From Parablautia intestinalis (GTDB taxonomy: Bacteria > Bacillota > Clostridia > Lachnospirales > Lachnospiraceae), in the NCBI GenBank assembly GCA_003612395.1, contig RAYQ01000018.1, forward strand, positions 42,712-106,711: a stretch of 64,000 nt of DNA, given 5' to 3'. Shown here in pieces: positions 8,535 through 17,135 of this stretch. Made by a program: the position numbers and the translations under genes. The notes beneath the pieces are model-generated. The model was given only the letters and a program-made list of their open reading frames with translations. It was not told where the DNA came from and made no database searches. The stretch's first letter is position 1, and the number at the start of each line of letters is the position of its first letter.

Positions 8535-8572
8535 ATAACAAACGCTGTCACGCTTCGCGGGCCAGCTTATTG
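8535..8572 (-). repeat. Dispersed palindromic repeat inside the spoIIA operon
   Basis: Read on the minus strand it is the same AATAAGCTGGC...GACAGCG...TTAT element found elsewhere, with the core GCGAAGCG. It lies in the spoIIAA-spoIIAB gap, so it is transcribed as part of the operon and would fold into a hairpin. Confidence 0.7.
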
Positions 8573-8580
8573 TAAGCAAA

Positions 8581-8597
8581 GGTGAACTTTGTTCACC
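8581..8597 (+). other. Short perfect hairpin before spoIIAB
   Basis: GGTGAAC-TTT-GTTCACC, a 7-bp stem 30 nt before the spoIIAB start, immediately after the palindromic repeat. It has no T-run. Confidence 0.5.
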
Positions 8598-8627
8598 TCG
8601 CAGAAATGAGGAGAAAAGAGGAGAAAA

Positions 8628-9122
8628 ATGGAAACAAAAAATAATACGATTTTGAGAAATGAGATGGAGATAACATTTGATGCCATATCAGTTAATGAAG
8701 CCTTTGCAAGGGTGGCGGTAGCGGCTTTTGTGACGCCCTTAAACCCTACCATGGAGGAGGTATCGGATATAAAAACGGCAGTTTCAGAGGCTGTGACCAA
8801 TGCGATTATACACGGCTATGATTCTGAGTTTGACAGAGAAAACCACAGAGAAGAAAAAAATCAGGTTTATCTGCACTGCATAATAGAGGATGATGTTTTG
8901 GAGGTGGAAGTAAGGGATAAGGGAAAAGGCATTGAGAATATTGAGCAGGCTATGGAGCCTCTTTTCACAACGAAGCCGGAACTGGACAGATCCGGTATGG
9001 GATTTGCCTTTATGGAGGCCTTTATGGATGATCTGGAGGTAAACTCCGGACCGGGCTATGGCACGAGTGTTGTGATGAAAAAGAAGCTTGGAACCACTTC
9101 ATGGATTTTGCAAGAGGAATAG
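8628..9122 (+). CDS. spoIIAB: Anti-sigma F factor / serine kinase SpoIIAB
   Basis: A GHKL-type ATPase that binds and inhibits sigmaF and phosphorylates SpoIIAA. Motifs: N-box [15 protein letters not shown] (about residues 45-60), G1 DKGKGIEN (about 100) and a G2-like [11 protein letters not shown] with the lid before it. The protein is 164 residues, close to the usual 140-150, with a slightly longer insert (ENHREEKNQ) after the N-box. GGAGAAAA provides the ribosome site. Only 3 nt separate it from sigF. Confidence 0.95.
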   Translation: METKNNTILRNEMEITFDAISVNEAFARVAVAAFVTPLNPTMEEVSDIKTAVSEAVTNAIIHGYDSEFDRENHREEKNQVYLHCIIEDDVLEVEVRDKGKGIENIEQAMEPLFTTKPELDRSGMGFAFMEAFMDDLEVNSGPGYGTSVVMKKKLGTTSWILQEE

Positions 9123-9125
9123 TCT

Positions 9126-9857
9126 ATGGAGGAGAACGCAGTATTGATTGAAAGGGCACAGGCAGGAGAAAAGGAAGCAAGAGAAGTACTGATAGAGCAG
9201 AATTTAGGGCTGGTGCGCCATATCGTAAAGCGCTTTTTAGGGAGAGGCTATGAGGCAGAGGACTTATTTCAGATAGGCGTAATCGGGCTGATAAAAGCCA
9301 TAGATAAATTTAATACGGACTATGAAGTGAAATTTTCTACCTATGCGGTTCCTCTTATTACCGGGGAAATTAAAAGATTTATCCGTGATGATGGGATGGT
9401 GAAGGTATCCCGTACCTTAAAGGAAAACGGAATACGGATAAAATATGCGAGGGAAAGACTGGCAAATACTTTAAACCGTGAGCCAACCCTGGCGGAGGTG
9501 GCAAGGGAGAGTGCACTTACCAGTGAGGAAGTGGTGCTTGCCATGGAAGCCAATGTACAGGTAGAATCTATTTATAAGTCGGTTTACCAAAACGATGGAA
9601 ATGAAATATTTATGGTAGACCAGCTTGCAGATGAAAGACAAAATGAGCAGGAGAAAGTTTTAAATCATCTGGTGGTGCATCAGCTCCTTGATGGTTTGCC
9701 GTTAAATGAACAGAAACTTATCAGACTGCGTTATTATCAGGACAAGACCCAGACAGAAGTTGCCAGAGTTCTTGGAATCAGTCAGGTTCAGGTGAGCAGG
9801 CTGGAGAAAAAAATTTTACTGAATATGAGGGAAAAAATGGCGGAAGGGGAAGAATAA
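9126..9857 (+). CDS. sigF: RNA polymerase sigma-F factor (SpoIIAC)
   Basis: Forespore-specific sigma70-family factor. The N-terminal helix (ENAVLIERAQAGEKEAREVL) binds core/anti-sigma. Region 2 includes NLGLVRHIVKRF, the DLFQIGVIGLIKAIDKF motif and STYAVPLITGEIKRFIRD. Region 3 is present, and region 4 ends with the helix-turn-helix KTQTEVARVLGISQVQVSRLEKKIL. Length 243 fits SigF. Third gene of the operon, with 3 nt from spoIIAB. Confidence 0.95.
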   Translation: MEENAVLIERAQAGEKEAREVLIEQNLGLVRHIVKRFLGRGYEAEDLFQIGVIGLIKAIDKFNTDYEVKFSTYAVPLITGEIKRFIRDDGMVKVSRTLKENGIRIKYARERLANTLNREPTLAEVARESALTSEEVVLAMEANVQVESIYKSVYQNDGNEIFMVDQLADERQNEQEKVLNHLVVHQLLDGLPLNEQKLIRLRYYQDKTQTEVARVLGISQVQVSRLEKKILLNMREKMAEGEE

Positions 9858-9894
9858 AAGAAAGATAAAGATTTTAAAAGGAGAATATGAAACC

Positions 9895-11508
9895 ATGACC
9901 AAAGACTACCTCACCGGGTTTCTTCCCGACCTTGACGAATTTCGGGAAAAAACCATTCAGTTTCATAAAGGAGAGCTTTCTGTGGCAGAATATAAGAAAT
10001 TTTCAGGCGGCTTTGGAAGTTATGCGCAGCGCGGCGGACAAAAGCACATGCTGCGGCTTCGCATGGCAGGGGGCCGCCTTACAAAGGAAAGACTTAAATT
10101 CATCGCAGAAAGCTGTGGCAAATATGAAATCGGACGGTTAAAAATGACTACCTGCCAGTCCATCCAGCTGCACGATCTGGAAGCCGGACAATTGTGCGAT
10201 CTGATGAAAGAAGCCTGGCAGGCGGGAATGATCTCCCGGGGCGGCGGCGGGGATTTTCCCCGGAATGTAATGGCTACCCCCTTATCAGGCCTTCAAAAAG
10301 AGGAATATTTTAATGTGATGCCCTATGCTGTTGCGGCCGGAGAATATCTGATGGGCTTTATCAAGACAGTGAAGTTTCCCCGTAAATTAAAGGTTTGCTT
10401 TTCTTCCCATCCGGAAAATGAAACCCATGCTACATTCCGAGACCTGGGGTTTGTGGCCGGACCAAACCATACCTTTGATGTTTATGCGGCCGGAGGGCTG
10501 GGCATAAAGCCTTCCCTGGGAATTTGTGTTGCAAAAAATATTTCACCTGATAAGATTCTCTACTATATCAAGGCCATGGTGGAGACCTTCGTGACTTATG
10601 GCAATTATGAAAACCGTGCCAGGTCAAGAACCCGTTTTATGGCAGAAGCGTTAGGCGAGGATGGATTCCGGCAAGCTTACCTTAAAAAGCTTGAAGAGAT
10701 ATTTGCATTACACACCGGTAAGGCAGCCATGGATTCAAAATCCGATGAAGCATTGGAGCTTTCGGAATATATGGACTTGGAGGAATATAAAGAGGCCGTG
10801 CGCCCTGTTACAAAACAGGAAGTGCCCATAAAGAGCCATATATTGTCGGATGAACGCATCTTCCCGCAAAGGCAGGAGGGGCTTTATGCCGTATTTTATC
10901 AGCCTGCAGGTGGTATTCTCACACCTGATCAGGCCATCCGGCTTTATCATTTGATTAAACCCATGGAAGAGGTGGAAATTCGGCTTACCCCCAAAGAAGG
11001 ACTTTATGTAGTAAACTGTAGCGCCGCACAAGCGCAGGTCATTCTTTCCGCCACAAAAGACAGCGCCCAAACCCTTTTCGAGACTTCCGTAGCCTGCATC
11101 GGAGCTTCCGTTTGTCAGGTTGGCATTGGTGATTCCCAGGCATTATTAAATGCCTGCATCAAAAGGGTCCGCCAAGAAGGCTTTGCTAGTGGTGTTCTTC
11201 CCAAAATACACATTTCCGGCTGTCCTTCCTCCTGTGGAACGCATCAGATTGGAAAGATCGGTTTTCGTGGCGGTATCCGTCAGACGCCGGAAGGGCCCAG
11301 GCCTGCTTTTGCCATATTTACCGGAGGCTGTCCCATTCAGGGGAGGGAGGTTCTTGCGGATATGGGGAAATTGATACTGGCAGAAGACATCCCTGAATTT
11401 CTGACAGAGCTGGGGAGGATGGTAGAAGAGGAAGGGATGCTGTATGAAGAATGGACAGAAAAGTATCCTGAGAAGCTTAATGAGTTAATAGAGAGGTATG
11501 CGGGATGA
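9895..11508 (+). CDS. Ferredoxin-type nitrite/sulfite reductase (siroheme, 4Fe-4S)
   Basis: A 537-residue hemoprotein reductase of the NirA/Sir family, which carries siroheme coupled to a 4Fe-4S cluster. N-terminal ferredoxin-like half with RLRMAGGRLT and the TTCQSIQLHDL substrate-side motif (about 85-95). C-terminal cluster ligands: CIGASVCQVG and HISGCPSSCGTH (about 400-445). Substrate (nitrite or sulfite) cannot be decided from sequence. It starts 37 nt after sigF with no terminator between them; AAAAGGAG lies 11 nt upstream of the ATG, and a 3-codon ATGAAACCATGA frame overlaps the start. A terminator overlaps its stop codon. Confidence 0.88.
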   Translation: MTKDYLTGFLPDLDEFREKTIQFHKGELSVAEYKKFSGGFGSYAQRGGQKHMLRLRMAGGRLTKERLKFIAESCGKYEIGRLKMTTCQSIQLHDLEAGQLCDLMKEAWQAGMISRGGGGDFPRNVMATPLSGLQKEEYFNVMPYAVAAGEYLMGFIKTVKFPRKLKVCFSSHPENETHATFRDLGFVAGPNHTFDVYAAGGLGIKPSLGICVAKNISPDKILYYIKAMVETFVTYGNYENRARSRTRFMAEALGEDGFRQAYLKKLEEIFALHTGKAAMDSKSDEALELSEYMDLEEYKEAVRPVTKQEVPIKSHILSDERIFPQRQEGLYAVFYQPAGGILTPDQAIRLYHLIKPMEEVEIRLTPKEGLYVVNCSAAQAQVILSATKDSAQTLFETSVACIGASVCQVGIGDSQALLNACIKRVRQEGFASGVLPKIHISGCPSSCGTHQIGKIGFRGGIRQTPEGPRPAFAIFTGGCPIQGREVLADMGKLILAEDIPEFLTELGRMVEEEGMLYEEWTEKYPEKLNELIERYAG

Positions 11509-11530
11509 TACAGATCATCCCGTTTGTTAT
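11501..11530 (+). terminator. Terminator overlapping the reductase stop codon
   Basis: Stem CGGGATGAT / ATCATCCCG (11501-11509 with 11514-11522), loop ACAG, then TTTGTTAT. The 5' arm contains the TGA stop of the reductase. Confidence 0.7.
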
Positions 11531-11606
11531 GTATGAAATTCTGTTTTTTGAAAAATTATGATTTGCATGGTGTACAATTTAGGACAGTATTGCTAAAATG
11601 ATAATT

Positions 11607-11632
11607 AGAACAGTATTAGAAAAGACTGTTCT
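11607..11632. other. Hairpin in 312-bp gap
   Basis: AGAACAGT / ACTGTTCT stem (11607-11614 with 11625-11632). The gap 11509-11820 holds further inverted repeats: AAAAATTGC/GCAATTTTT near 11690-11715 and GAATTTGTG/CACAAATTC near 11722-11750. No coding frame is credible in the gap. It may be a structured leader of the next gene. Confidence 0.5.
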
Positions 11633-11783
11633 AAGCCGTATATGGCTTTGCAGAGTAAAATGGTGTAGACTCGGAATGGAGAAAGGCTGAAAAAATTGCC
11701 TGATAGCAATTTTTCCAACCAGGAATTTGTGCCGAAGCGTCACAAATTCTTTGATGGCAGGGTGAAATCTGACATTTAGCCCG

Positions 11784-11815
11784 CCTCCTTCGCGCAAAGC
11801 GCTTCCGAATGGAGG
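11784..11815 (+). promoter_or_regulatory. Hairpin that sequesters the ribosome binding site
   Basis: CCTCC (11784-11788) pairs with GGAGG (11811-11815), the Shine-Dalgarno of the following gene. The stem is extended by TTCG/CGAA with one bulged T, and an inner CGC-AAA-GCG is possible. The geometry suggests translational control, but no ligand is known. Confidence 0.5.
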
Positions 11816-11820
11816 AAAAT

Positions 11821-12294
11821 ATGAGAAGAAAAGACAGAGAGATAAAGGATTTTGATGAGATTGTGAAAGTAATTGAAAAATGCGAAATTTGCAGGCTGGC
11901 TTTATATGATGAAGAATACCCATACATTTTGCCGCTGAATTTTGGCATGGCCCTAGAGAATGGAAAGATTGTTTTGTATTTCCACGGAGCGTTAGAAGGG
12001 AAAAAGTATGATTTAATTGCCGTAAATAATAAGGCTGGCTTTGAGATGGACTGTGAAACGAAGCTGGTTACCATTTTGGAGGATGGTAACTGCACCATGG
12101 AATATGAAAGCGTGGTGGGCACAGGAAAGGTTGAAATCCTGCCGGATGAGGAGAAGGAGCGGGCGCTTGATATTTTGATGAAGCATTATCATAAGGAAGA
12201 CTTTCCTTACAATAAAGCAGTTATTCCCAGAACAAGGGTGTTCAGACTGACGGTGGAATCCTGTACGGGAAAAAGGCGCAGAAAGAACAGGTGA
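11821..12294 (+). CDS. Pyridoxamine 5'-phosphate oxidase-like flavin protein (NimA-type)
   Basis: A 157-residue split-barrel flavin-binding protein of the PNPOx-like superfamily, close in style to NimA/5-nitroimidazole-type proteins: RRKDREI start, CEICRLALYDEEYPYILPLNFG, LYFHGALEGKK and a Cys/Val-rich core (VVGTGKVEIL). ATG 11821 follows GGAGG by 5 nt; an upstream in-frame ATG at 11809 overlaps that site. Ends in a basic tail. The substrate is unknown. Confidence 0.82.
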   Translation: MRRKDREIKDFDEIVKVIEKCEICRLALYDEEYPYILPLNFGMALENGKIVLYFHGALEGKKYDLIAVNNKAGFEMDCETKLVTILEDGNCTMEYESVVGTGKVEILPDEEKERALDILMKHYHKEDFPYNKAVIPRTRVFRLTVESCTGKRRRKNR

Positions 12295-12308
12295 TTTTAG
12301 AAAGTGTG

Positions 12309-12686
12309 TCACCATAATGTCTCAACTTTATACATTGGAATTTTTGCATCCTTAGTGACGATTGTAAGCCCTTCTGTGACTGCCTGAGAAATAATTAGCC
12401 TGTCGAAGGGATCACCATGTATTTGCGGAAGCATTTTGAGATAATCAAGATGAGAAGGTGTTATGGAAAGCAGATAGAAATCTTCATCCATACATATTTG
12501 AGCGATAGTTTCAATAGATTCATTAATTTCCAGTTTTCCGATACTTTGCTTTATTGCGATTTCCCATAATGAGGCGATACTCACAAAAATGTCATTATCA
12601 TCTAAAATAACTTTTTTGGCATTTACAGATAATGATTCTTCATTAAACAGGGTCCAAAGTAACGTATGTGTGTCCAGCAGGTACAT
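12309..12686 (-). CDS. PIN-domain toxin (VapC-like)
   Basis: A 125-residue PIN-domain ribonuclease toxin, type II. Acidic active-site residues sit in LLDTHTLLW, WEIAIKQ (Glu) and HGDPFDRLIISQA, with a last Asp in TKDAKIP. The start at 12686 is one nt after the antitoxin stop; earlier in-frame ATGs lie within the antitoxin. It forms an antitoxin-toxin pair with the upstream gene. Confidence 0.88.
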   Translation of the reverse strand: MYLLDTHTLLWTLFNEESLSVNAKKVILDDNDIFVSIASLWEIAIKQSIGKLEINESIETIAQICMDEDFYLLSITPSHLDYLKMLPQIHGDPFDRLIISQAVTEGLTIVTKDAKIPMYKVETLW

Positions 12687-12687
12687 A

Positions 12688-12921
12688 TCACATATACCCC
12701 CTAAAACAGTCTGGTGTTTCATCAAAATCATCGGCCATAACAAACTTGCTGTTTAAAACGCCTAATTTTCTTTCCGGATGCTTTCTCTCCGGAAAGAGAG
12801 CATCCGGATTAGATTCTGTTTTTTGCAGTTTGAATTTTAAAAATTGAATATATTCTATTACGTCAACAATACTTGATTCCGGTAAGTCCTTAAGTTCTTT
12901 TTCTAATAACTCATATGCCAT
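12688..12921 (-). CDS. DUF2281-type antitoxin (VapB partner)
   Basis: A 77-residue protein beginning MAYELLEKELKDLPESS. A helical N-terminus (VDVIEYIQFLKFKL) matches DUF2281 proteins that accompany PIN toxins, and the C-terminal acidic part (MADDFDETPDCF) would bind the toxin. AAAGGA precedes ATG 12921; an in-frame ATG at 12939 is possible. It likely represses its own promoter. Confidence 0.8.
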   Translation of the reverse strand: MAYELLEKELKDLPESSIVDVIEYIQFLKFKLQKTESNPDALFPERKHPERKLGVLNSKFVMADDFDETPDCFRGYM

Positions 12922-13152
12922 AAAACCATATCCTTTCAAGATAAATATATGGAGTCAGCGTCTTTTAGTGCTTTATTTTGAGTTAGTATAGCAAAAAAAA
13001 AAAAAAATATCAATAAAATCCATTTGGGTTTTATAAAATAAAATTTTTTAAATTATTCCGATATTTGTCGTTATATTGGGCAAAGAGGAAAGCATTATAA
13101 AAATAGAACATAATATAGAATATAATTATGAAGGTAAGGGGGAATATTGCAT

Positions 13153-13560
13153 ATGCGTGTAACCGGACAGGAAAAAGCACTGCTATATCATTTCGATGAT
13201 GAAGCGCAGCTGCAGGCGGTAAAAATGGCATTGTTTTTAGCACAGGTACAGTGCAGAATTGTATCAAAAGAGGAATATGGAGTACCGCTTAAAATACTGG
13301 CAGCAGATGAAGAAGGCTCTTCTGCCGCCGCTTATGGCGCAAAGGAACTGGAGGGGCAGATGGTAGTATTTGCAGGACTTGGGCAGGACAAGCTTGAAAG
13401 CGCCTTATCCCTTCTTCGCTCTAATCCGGCCTGTGGAAAGATTCCATATAAGGCTGTGCTTACGCAGACCAACCAGAACTGGAACGGATTTACTCTCTTT
13501 GAGGAATTGCAAAAAGAACATGCGGCGATGCAGGCGGCGGGAAAGACAGCTCAGCCGTAG
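13153..13560 (+). CDS. DUF3783 domain-containing protein
   Basis: A 135-residue cytoplasmic protein. Recognisable features: the LLYHFDDEAQLQAVKMAL opening, a middle segment around YGAKELEGQMVVFAGL, and the C-terminal KAVLTQTNQNWNGFTLFEELQKEH typical of DUF3783. ATG 13153 is preceded by AAGGGGGAA; a TTG two codons upstream is less likely. Function is not known. Confidence 0.78.
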   Translation: MRVTGQEKALLYHFDDEAQLQAVKMALFLAQVQCRIVSKEEYGVPLKILAADEEGSSAAAYGAKELEGQMVVFAGLGQDKLESALSLLRSNPACGKIPYKAVLTQTNQNWNGFTLFEELQKEHAAMQAAGKTAQP

Positions 13561-13565
13561 AGCGT

Positions 13566-13580
13566 GTCATAAATTATGAC
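13566..13580. promoter_or_regulatory. 15-bp inverted repeat upstream of the Cys/Met enzyme
   Basis: GTCATAA-A-TTATGAC, a perfect dyad about 125 nt before the PLP-enzyme start. A regulator is not identifiable; it could be an operator. Confidence 0.35.
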
Positions 13581-13705
13581 GTATATCTAACGGAAAGCAA
13601 TTTGCAAATACGCTCCGGGGGTTGTTTTTTTGCATCCGGGTGTTATCATAGGAAGAAAGAGCAGTTGAAACCGGAAAATAATTGTATACAGAAGGAGAAA
13701 GGGTC

Positions 13706-14887
13706 ATGTCGGATCAGAATCAGTATTTAAAAAGCAGTAAGTTAATTGCAACCCACTATGGAGAAGAGTACGAGCATTATTACAATGCCATTGTACCGCC
13801 TGTATTTATGAATTCGCTAAACGTATTTGAGAGCCTGGATGATTATTATGACTTTGACCGTAGGGACAAGCACAAATACTGCTATGGGAGAGTGCAAAAT
13901 CCCACTGTCCGCATTCTGGAAGATAAGATAGGGGCCTTAGAGCACGGCGTAGGGGCGCTGGCTTACGCTTCCGGAATGGCAGCTGCCACGGCAGCAGTGC
14001 TTACGGTCTGCAGGACAGGGAGTCATGTGATTTGTGTCCGCAATGCTTACGGACCGCTGAAAAGTTTCCTGAGCGGATATGCGAAGGAGCATATGGATAT
14101 TACGGTTACCTATGTGGACGGGGACTGTCCGGAGGAATTTGAGGAAAACATTACCGATCGCACGGATTTAATTATTTTGGAAAGTCCCTCTTCGGTGGTT
14201 TTTTCCCTTCAGGATATCCGGAGCGTATCCGAACTGGCAAAGAAGGTAAATGCTAAAGTATACATTGATAATACATATTGCACCCCCATTTACCAGCAGC
14301 CTTTGGATTTGGGTGCGGATATTGTCATGCACACCACATCCAAATATATCGGCGGACACAGCGATGTCATTGGCGGAATGCTGGCGGTAAAGGATGAAGA
14401 GCTGTTTAAAAAATTATTGGAAAACAGGGAACTATTTGGAGGGATTGTGGGTCCTATGGAGGCGTGGCTGATGATAAGAGGGCTGCGCACCATGGAAGTG
14501 CGTGTTGCCCGCCACCAGGAAACCGCTATGGCGGTAGCAGAGTTTTTGGAGGGGCACCCAAAAGTGAGAAAGGTAAATTATCCGGGACTTCCTTCCCATC
14601 CCCAGTATGAACTGATGAAGCGCCAGCAGCAGGGGAATACCGGTTTGCTAAGCTTTGAAATTGACGGAAGCGCGAAGGAGGCGGAGGAGGTTGCCAGCCG
14701 CCTGAGTATCTTTAAGATAGGCGTGTCATGGGGCGGATTTGAAAGTCTGGTATTTCTCCCCCATGCAAGGACAGGCGAGGACGAATGCAAAAAGCTTCGG
14801 GGCAGCCAGAACATTATCCGCATCCACTGCGGCCTGGAAGGTACGGAGGATTTGATTGCCGATCTGGAATCGGCTCTTGCTTACTGA
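13706..14887 (+). CDS. Cys/Met metabolism PLP-dependent enzyme (gamma-synthase/lyase type)
   Basis: A 393-residue trans-sulfuration enzyme (cystathionine gamma-synthase, gamma-lyase or methionine gamma-lyase). PLP-binding features: YASGMAAATAAVL, the Asp in VYIDNTYCTPIYQQPLDLGAD, and the Schiff-base Lys in HTTSKYIGGHSDVIGG (about residue 212). The C-terminal HARTGEDECKKL...IRIHCGLEG is typical. ATG 13706 follows AAGGAGAAAGGGTC. Substrate is not decidable. A divergent sulfur role with the upstream siroheme reductase is possible but unproven. Confidence 0.88.
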   Translation: MSDQNQYLKSSKLIATHYGEEYEHYYNAIVPPVFMNSLNVFESLDDYYDFDRRDKHKYCYGRVQNPTVRILEDKIGALEHGVGALAYASGMAAATAAVLTVCRTGSHVICVRNAYGPLKSFLSGYAKEHMDITVTYVDGDCPEEFEENITDRTDLIILESPSSVVFSLQDIRSVSELAKKVNAKVYIDNTYCTPIYQQPLDLGADIVMHTTSKYIGGHSDVIGGMLAVKDEELFKKLLENRELFGGIVGPMEAWLMIRGLRTMEVRVARHQETAMAVAEFLEGHPKVRKVNYPGLPSHPQYELMKRQQQGNTGLLSFEIDGSAKEAEEVASRLSIFKIGVSWGGFESLVFLPHARTGEDECKKLRGSQNIIRIHCGLEGTEDLIADLESALAY

Positions 14888-15079
14888 TGCGGCCGGCTTA
14901 TTTGTGGTAAATGGAAACGTTCAGATACAACGGAAAATCAGACTGGGAAGTATGAACGGATGGGGAAAGCAATGAGATGATGGACAGGCTTGTAAAACAG
15001 GTGGTGGAAAGCTTGATTATATTGCTGTAAAAGAGGCTGCAGAGAGGCCTTAAATCCAGGGGAGGAGGAAAAAGAAACC

Positions 15080-15970
15080 ATGTTGAAGCAACTTAAATAT
15101 TTTATGTCCGTGGTAGACTGTAACAGCTTTACGGAAGCTGCCGAACAATGCTTCATCTCCCAGTCAGCGATTTCCCAACAGATAAGCACTCTTGAGCAGG
15201 ATTTGGGAGTTTTATTGATAAAACGCCAGAAACGTAAATTTTCTTTAACGCCTGCGGGAGAGTATCTATACCATGAATCAAGAGGTCTGCTTGAACAGGC
15301 GGAGGCGATCCGGCGGGAGACAGTGCGGATTGGACAGAATGCTGAACTCAGGCTGCGTATCGGATATTTGGAAGGATATGAGGGGAAGAAACTGCAGGAA
15401 GCTATTTATGAATTTACGGCGGCATATCCGGAGGTAGTACTCAGTGTAACAAAATACAGCCATGAGGATCTGTATCTGAAAGTCAGCAATGATGAAATTG
15501 ATCTCGTTCTTTCTTATCAGCGCAGGGCTTTTCAAGATCAATATGAAAATTACCATTTACAATATGTGCCATGTCTGATAGAAATTTCTACACATAATAA
15601 ATTAGCGCAGCAGTCTTTTGCTTATGCGGAGGAAATCAAAGAAATCCTCTGTATCTTAATTGCCAAAAAAGAACAGAGGGAACTGGAACGGATTTTTTAT
15701 CAAAATACACTTGGAATAGGGCGGCATTTCTATTTTGTAGAAAGTGCCGATGATGCAAGGCTTTCCGTTATTGGTAACAGGGGATTTCATACGGTTGCGG
15801 ATATTGGTCTGTATGACGATCCGCCGGGGCTGAAAAGGCTGCCCTTACTGCGCGGGGATCATACACCGATTGAACTTAATTACTGTGCGTTCTGGAAAAA
15901 GGAAAAGAGCAATTATTATATAGAAGAATTTGCGTCTGTTTTCAAAAAGAAAATAACAGAGGGAAAATAA
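15080..15970 (+). CDS. LysR-family transcriptional regulator
   Basis: A 296-residue regulator. N-terminal winged helix-turn-helix (residues 1-60: SFTEAAEQCFISQSAISQQISTLEQDLGVLLI), a linker helix and an effector-binding domain (about 90-290). GGGAGGAGG lies upstream. It precedes a cupin gene in the same direction, and a terminator follows it. In related Clostridia such regulators often sit near cupin, SDR and flavodoxin genes, which here survive in part downstream. Confidence 0.9.
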   Translation: MLKQLKYFMSVVDCNSFTEAAEQCFISQSAISQQISTLEQDLGVLLIKRQKRKFSLTPAGEYLYHESRGLLEQAEAIRRETVRIGQNAELRLRIGYLEGYEGKKLQEAIYEFTAAYPEVVLSVTKYSHEDLYLKVSNDEIDLVLSYQRRAFQDQYENYHLQYVPCLIEISTHNKLAQQSFAYAEEIKEILCILIAKKEQRELERIFYQNTLGIGRHFYFVESADDARLSVIGNRGFHTVADIGLYDDPPGLKRLPLLRGDHTPIELNYCAFWKKEKSNYYIEEFASVFKKKITEGK

Positions 15971-15984
15971 AATGGATATGCAGG

Positions 15985-16012
15985 GCGTCTGTGGATAACG
16001 GACGCTTTTTTT
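15985..16012 (+). terminator. Intrinsic terminator of the LysR gene
   Basis: GCGTCTG / CGGACGC stem (15985-15991 with 15999-16005) with one G-T pair, followed by seven T. The loop and stem include TGTGGATAA, a DnaA-box match that is probably chance here. Confidence 0.75.
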
Positions 16013-16157
16013 AACATAAGGACATCCCACAAAACGGGCCGTCTGTTGTTTTGCATTAGAAAAACTTATCTATAGTATTTGTTATCTGAATTGATCCAGA
16101 TGGGTAATTTCCTTAAAATAATAGAGGAAACAAGATACAAAACGAGGAGGCGATTCG

Positions 16158-16592
16158 ATGAATAAGGTAACAAATCCAAGCGTATTTCCTATGGGTACAG
16201 AGATACCGGAGCAGATTGGCAGATATTATGTCGGTCAGGCGTATTTACAGACGCTGACTGAGCAGGGCGGTCCGATCTCCAATGTGACGTTTACGCCCGG
16301 CTGCAGGAATAACTGGCACATACATCATAAAGGCGGACAGATCCTGCTTATTACCGGAGGAAAAGGCTGGTATCAGACATGGGGCGGGGAGGCACAGGAA
16401 CTGCATCCCGGCGATATTGTAAATATCCCGCCGGAGGTGAAGCACTGGCATGGTGCGGCTGAGGACAGCTGGTTTTCGCACCTTGCCGTATCCGTAACGG
16501 CAGAGGGCGCGGCCTGTGAATGGCTGGAAACTGTTTCAGACGAAGAATACGAAAAATTGCGGGAAGAAGGATACACGGACAGCTTTGTATAG
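16158..16592 (+). CDS. Cupin-domain protein
   Basis: A 144-residue single-domain cupin. Metal-site motifs: NWHIHHKGGQILLITGGKGW (cupin 1, His pair and Glu/Gln position) and HPGDIVNIPPEVKHWHGA (cupin 2 His). GGAGG precedes the ATG. No signal peptide. The family includes carboxymuconolactone decarboxylase-associated and mandelonitrile-lyase-like cupins; no substrate assigned. Confidence 0.85.
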   Translation: MNKVTNPSVFPMGTEIPEQIGRYYVGQAYLQTLTEQGGPISNVTFTPGCRNNWHIHHKGGQILLITGGKGWYQTWGGEAQELHPGDIVNIPPEVKHWHGAAEDSWFSHLAVSVTAEGAACEWLETVSDEEYEKLREEGYTDSFV

Positions 16593-16712
16593 GAATACCC
16601 CGTCAAACTATATTGGTATAGAGAAAACGTATTTAGATAATATAAAGTGACCTCACATTTGCAGGCTCGTGGATTTACCTATATACTGTTAGTTGAAGAG
16701 ACTAAGGTATTC

Positions 16713-16945
16713 TGTTGTTTATCGAAAACCTGAAAATGAAGCTGGGACAGTTGCTCATTGGAAGTTCTCCGATTGTGGAAACCGGAGATTTTGGAAGGTT
16801 TGCTAAAGGAAATATCTATGATGCCTTTTTGGGGCTTGCACCCGGAGAGGATTCCAGTGGTCCTAAAACCACAGCAATAGCGAGGGAACTGGCCTGTTTC
16901 GTGTGGGGAATGATGACAGACAATATCAGTCCAAGATATGTATAG
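16713..16945 (+). pseudogene. IS110-family transposase remnant
   Basis: Encodes about 76 residues that match the C-terminal half of IS110/IS116/IS902 transposases: ETGDFGRFAKGNIYDAFLGLAPGEDSSGPK and a IARELACFVWGMMTDNI tail, with the intervening AGNTHLR region deleted. No N-terminal DEDD catalytic part is found upstream, so it is dead. It marks an old insertion between the cupin and SDR genes. Confidence 0.8.
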
Positions 16946-16951
16946 AAAGGT

Positions 16952-17030
16952 ACATCATGTTCATCTGCCGCTCAAGAGTGCTTCGCACCGCCAAGGCGGC
17001 AGGCTCTTGACAGTCATCTGTCCATGATGA
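16952..17030. other. Nested imperfect hairpin next to the IS110 remnant
   Basis: Outer arms CATCATG / CATGATG, middle arms CAAGAG / CTCTTG and an inner CCGCC-AAG-GCGG make a three-tier hairpin of roughly 79 nt. It may be an end structure or target palindrome of the lost element; IS110-type elements often insert at palindromic sites, but that link is inference. Confidence 0.45.
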
Positions 17031-17135
17031 GCTGGGTGATTAAGCAGAAATAAGCAGTAAACTGCAGATTTCTGCATGCTGTCAATTAACAAATGTGACG
17101 ATGTTGAGAGAAAAAGTTTGTAATGGTGAAATTTA

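Noticed and set aside
12309..12921. Part of a prophage or large defence island
   Set aside because: The PIN toxin-antitoxin pair stands alone between ordinary metabolic genes, with no phage or integrase genes.
15990..15998. DnaA box in the LysR terminator
   Set aside because: A single 9-mer in a terminator loop, expected by chance about once in a window of this size.
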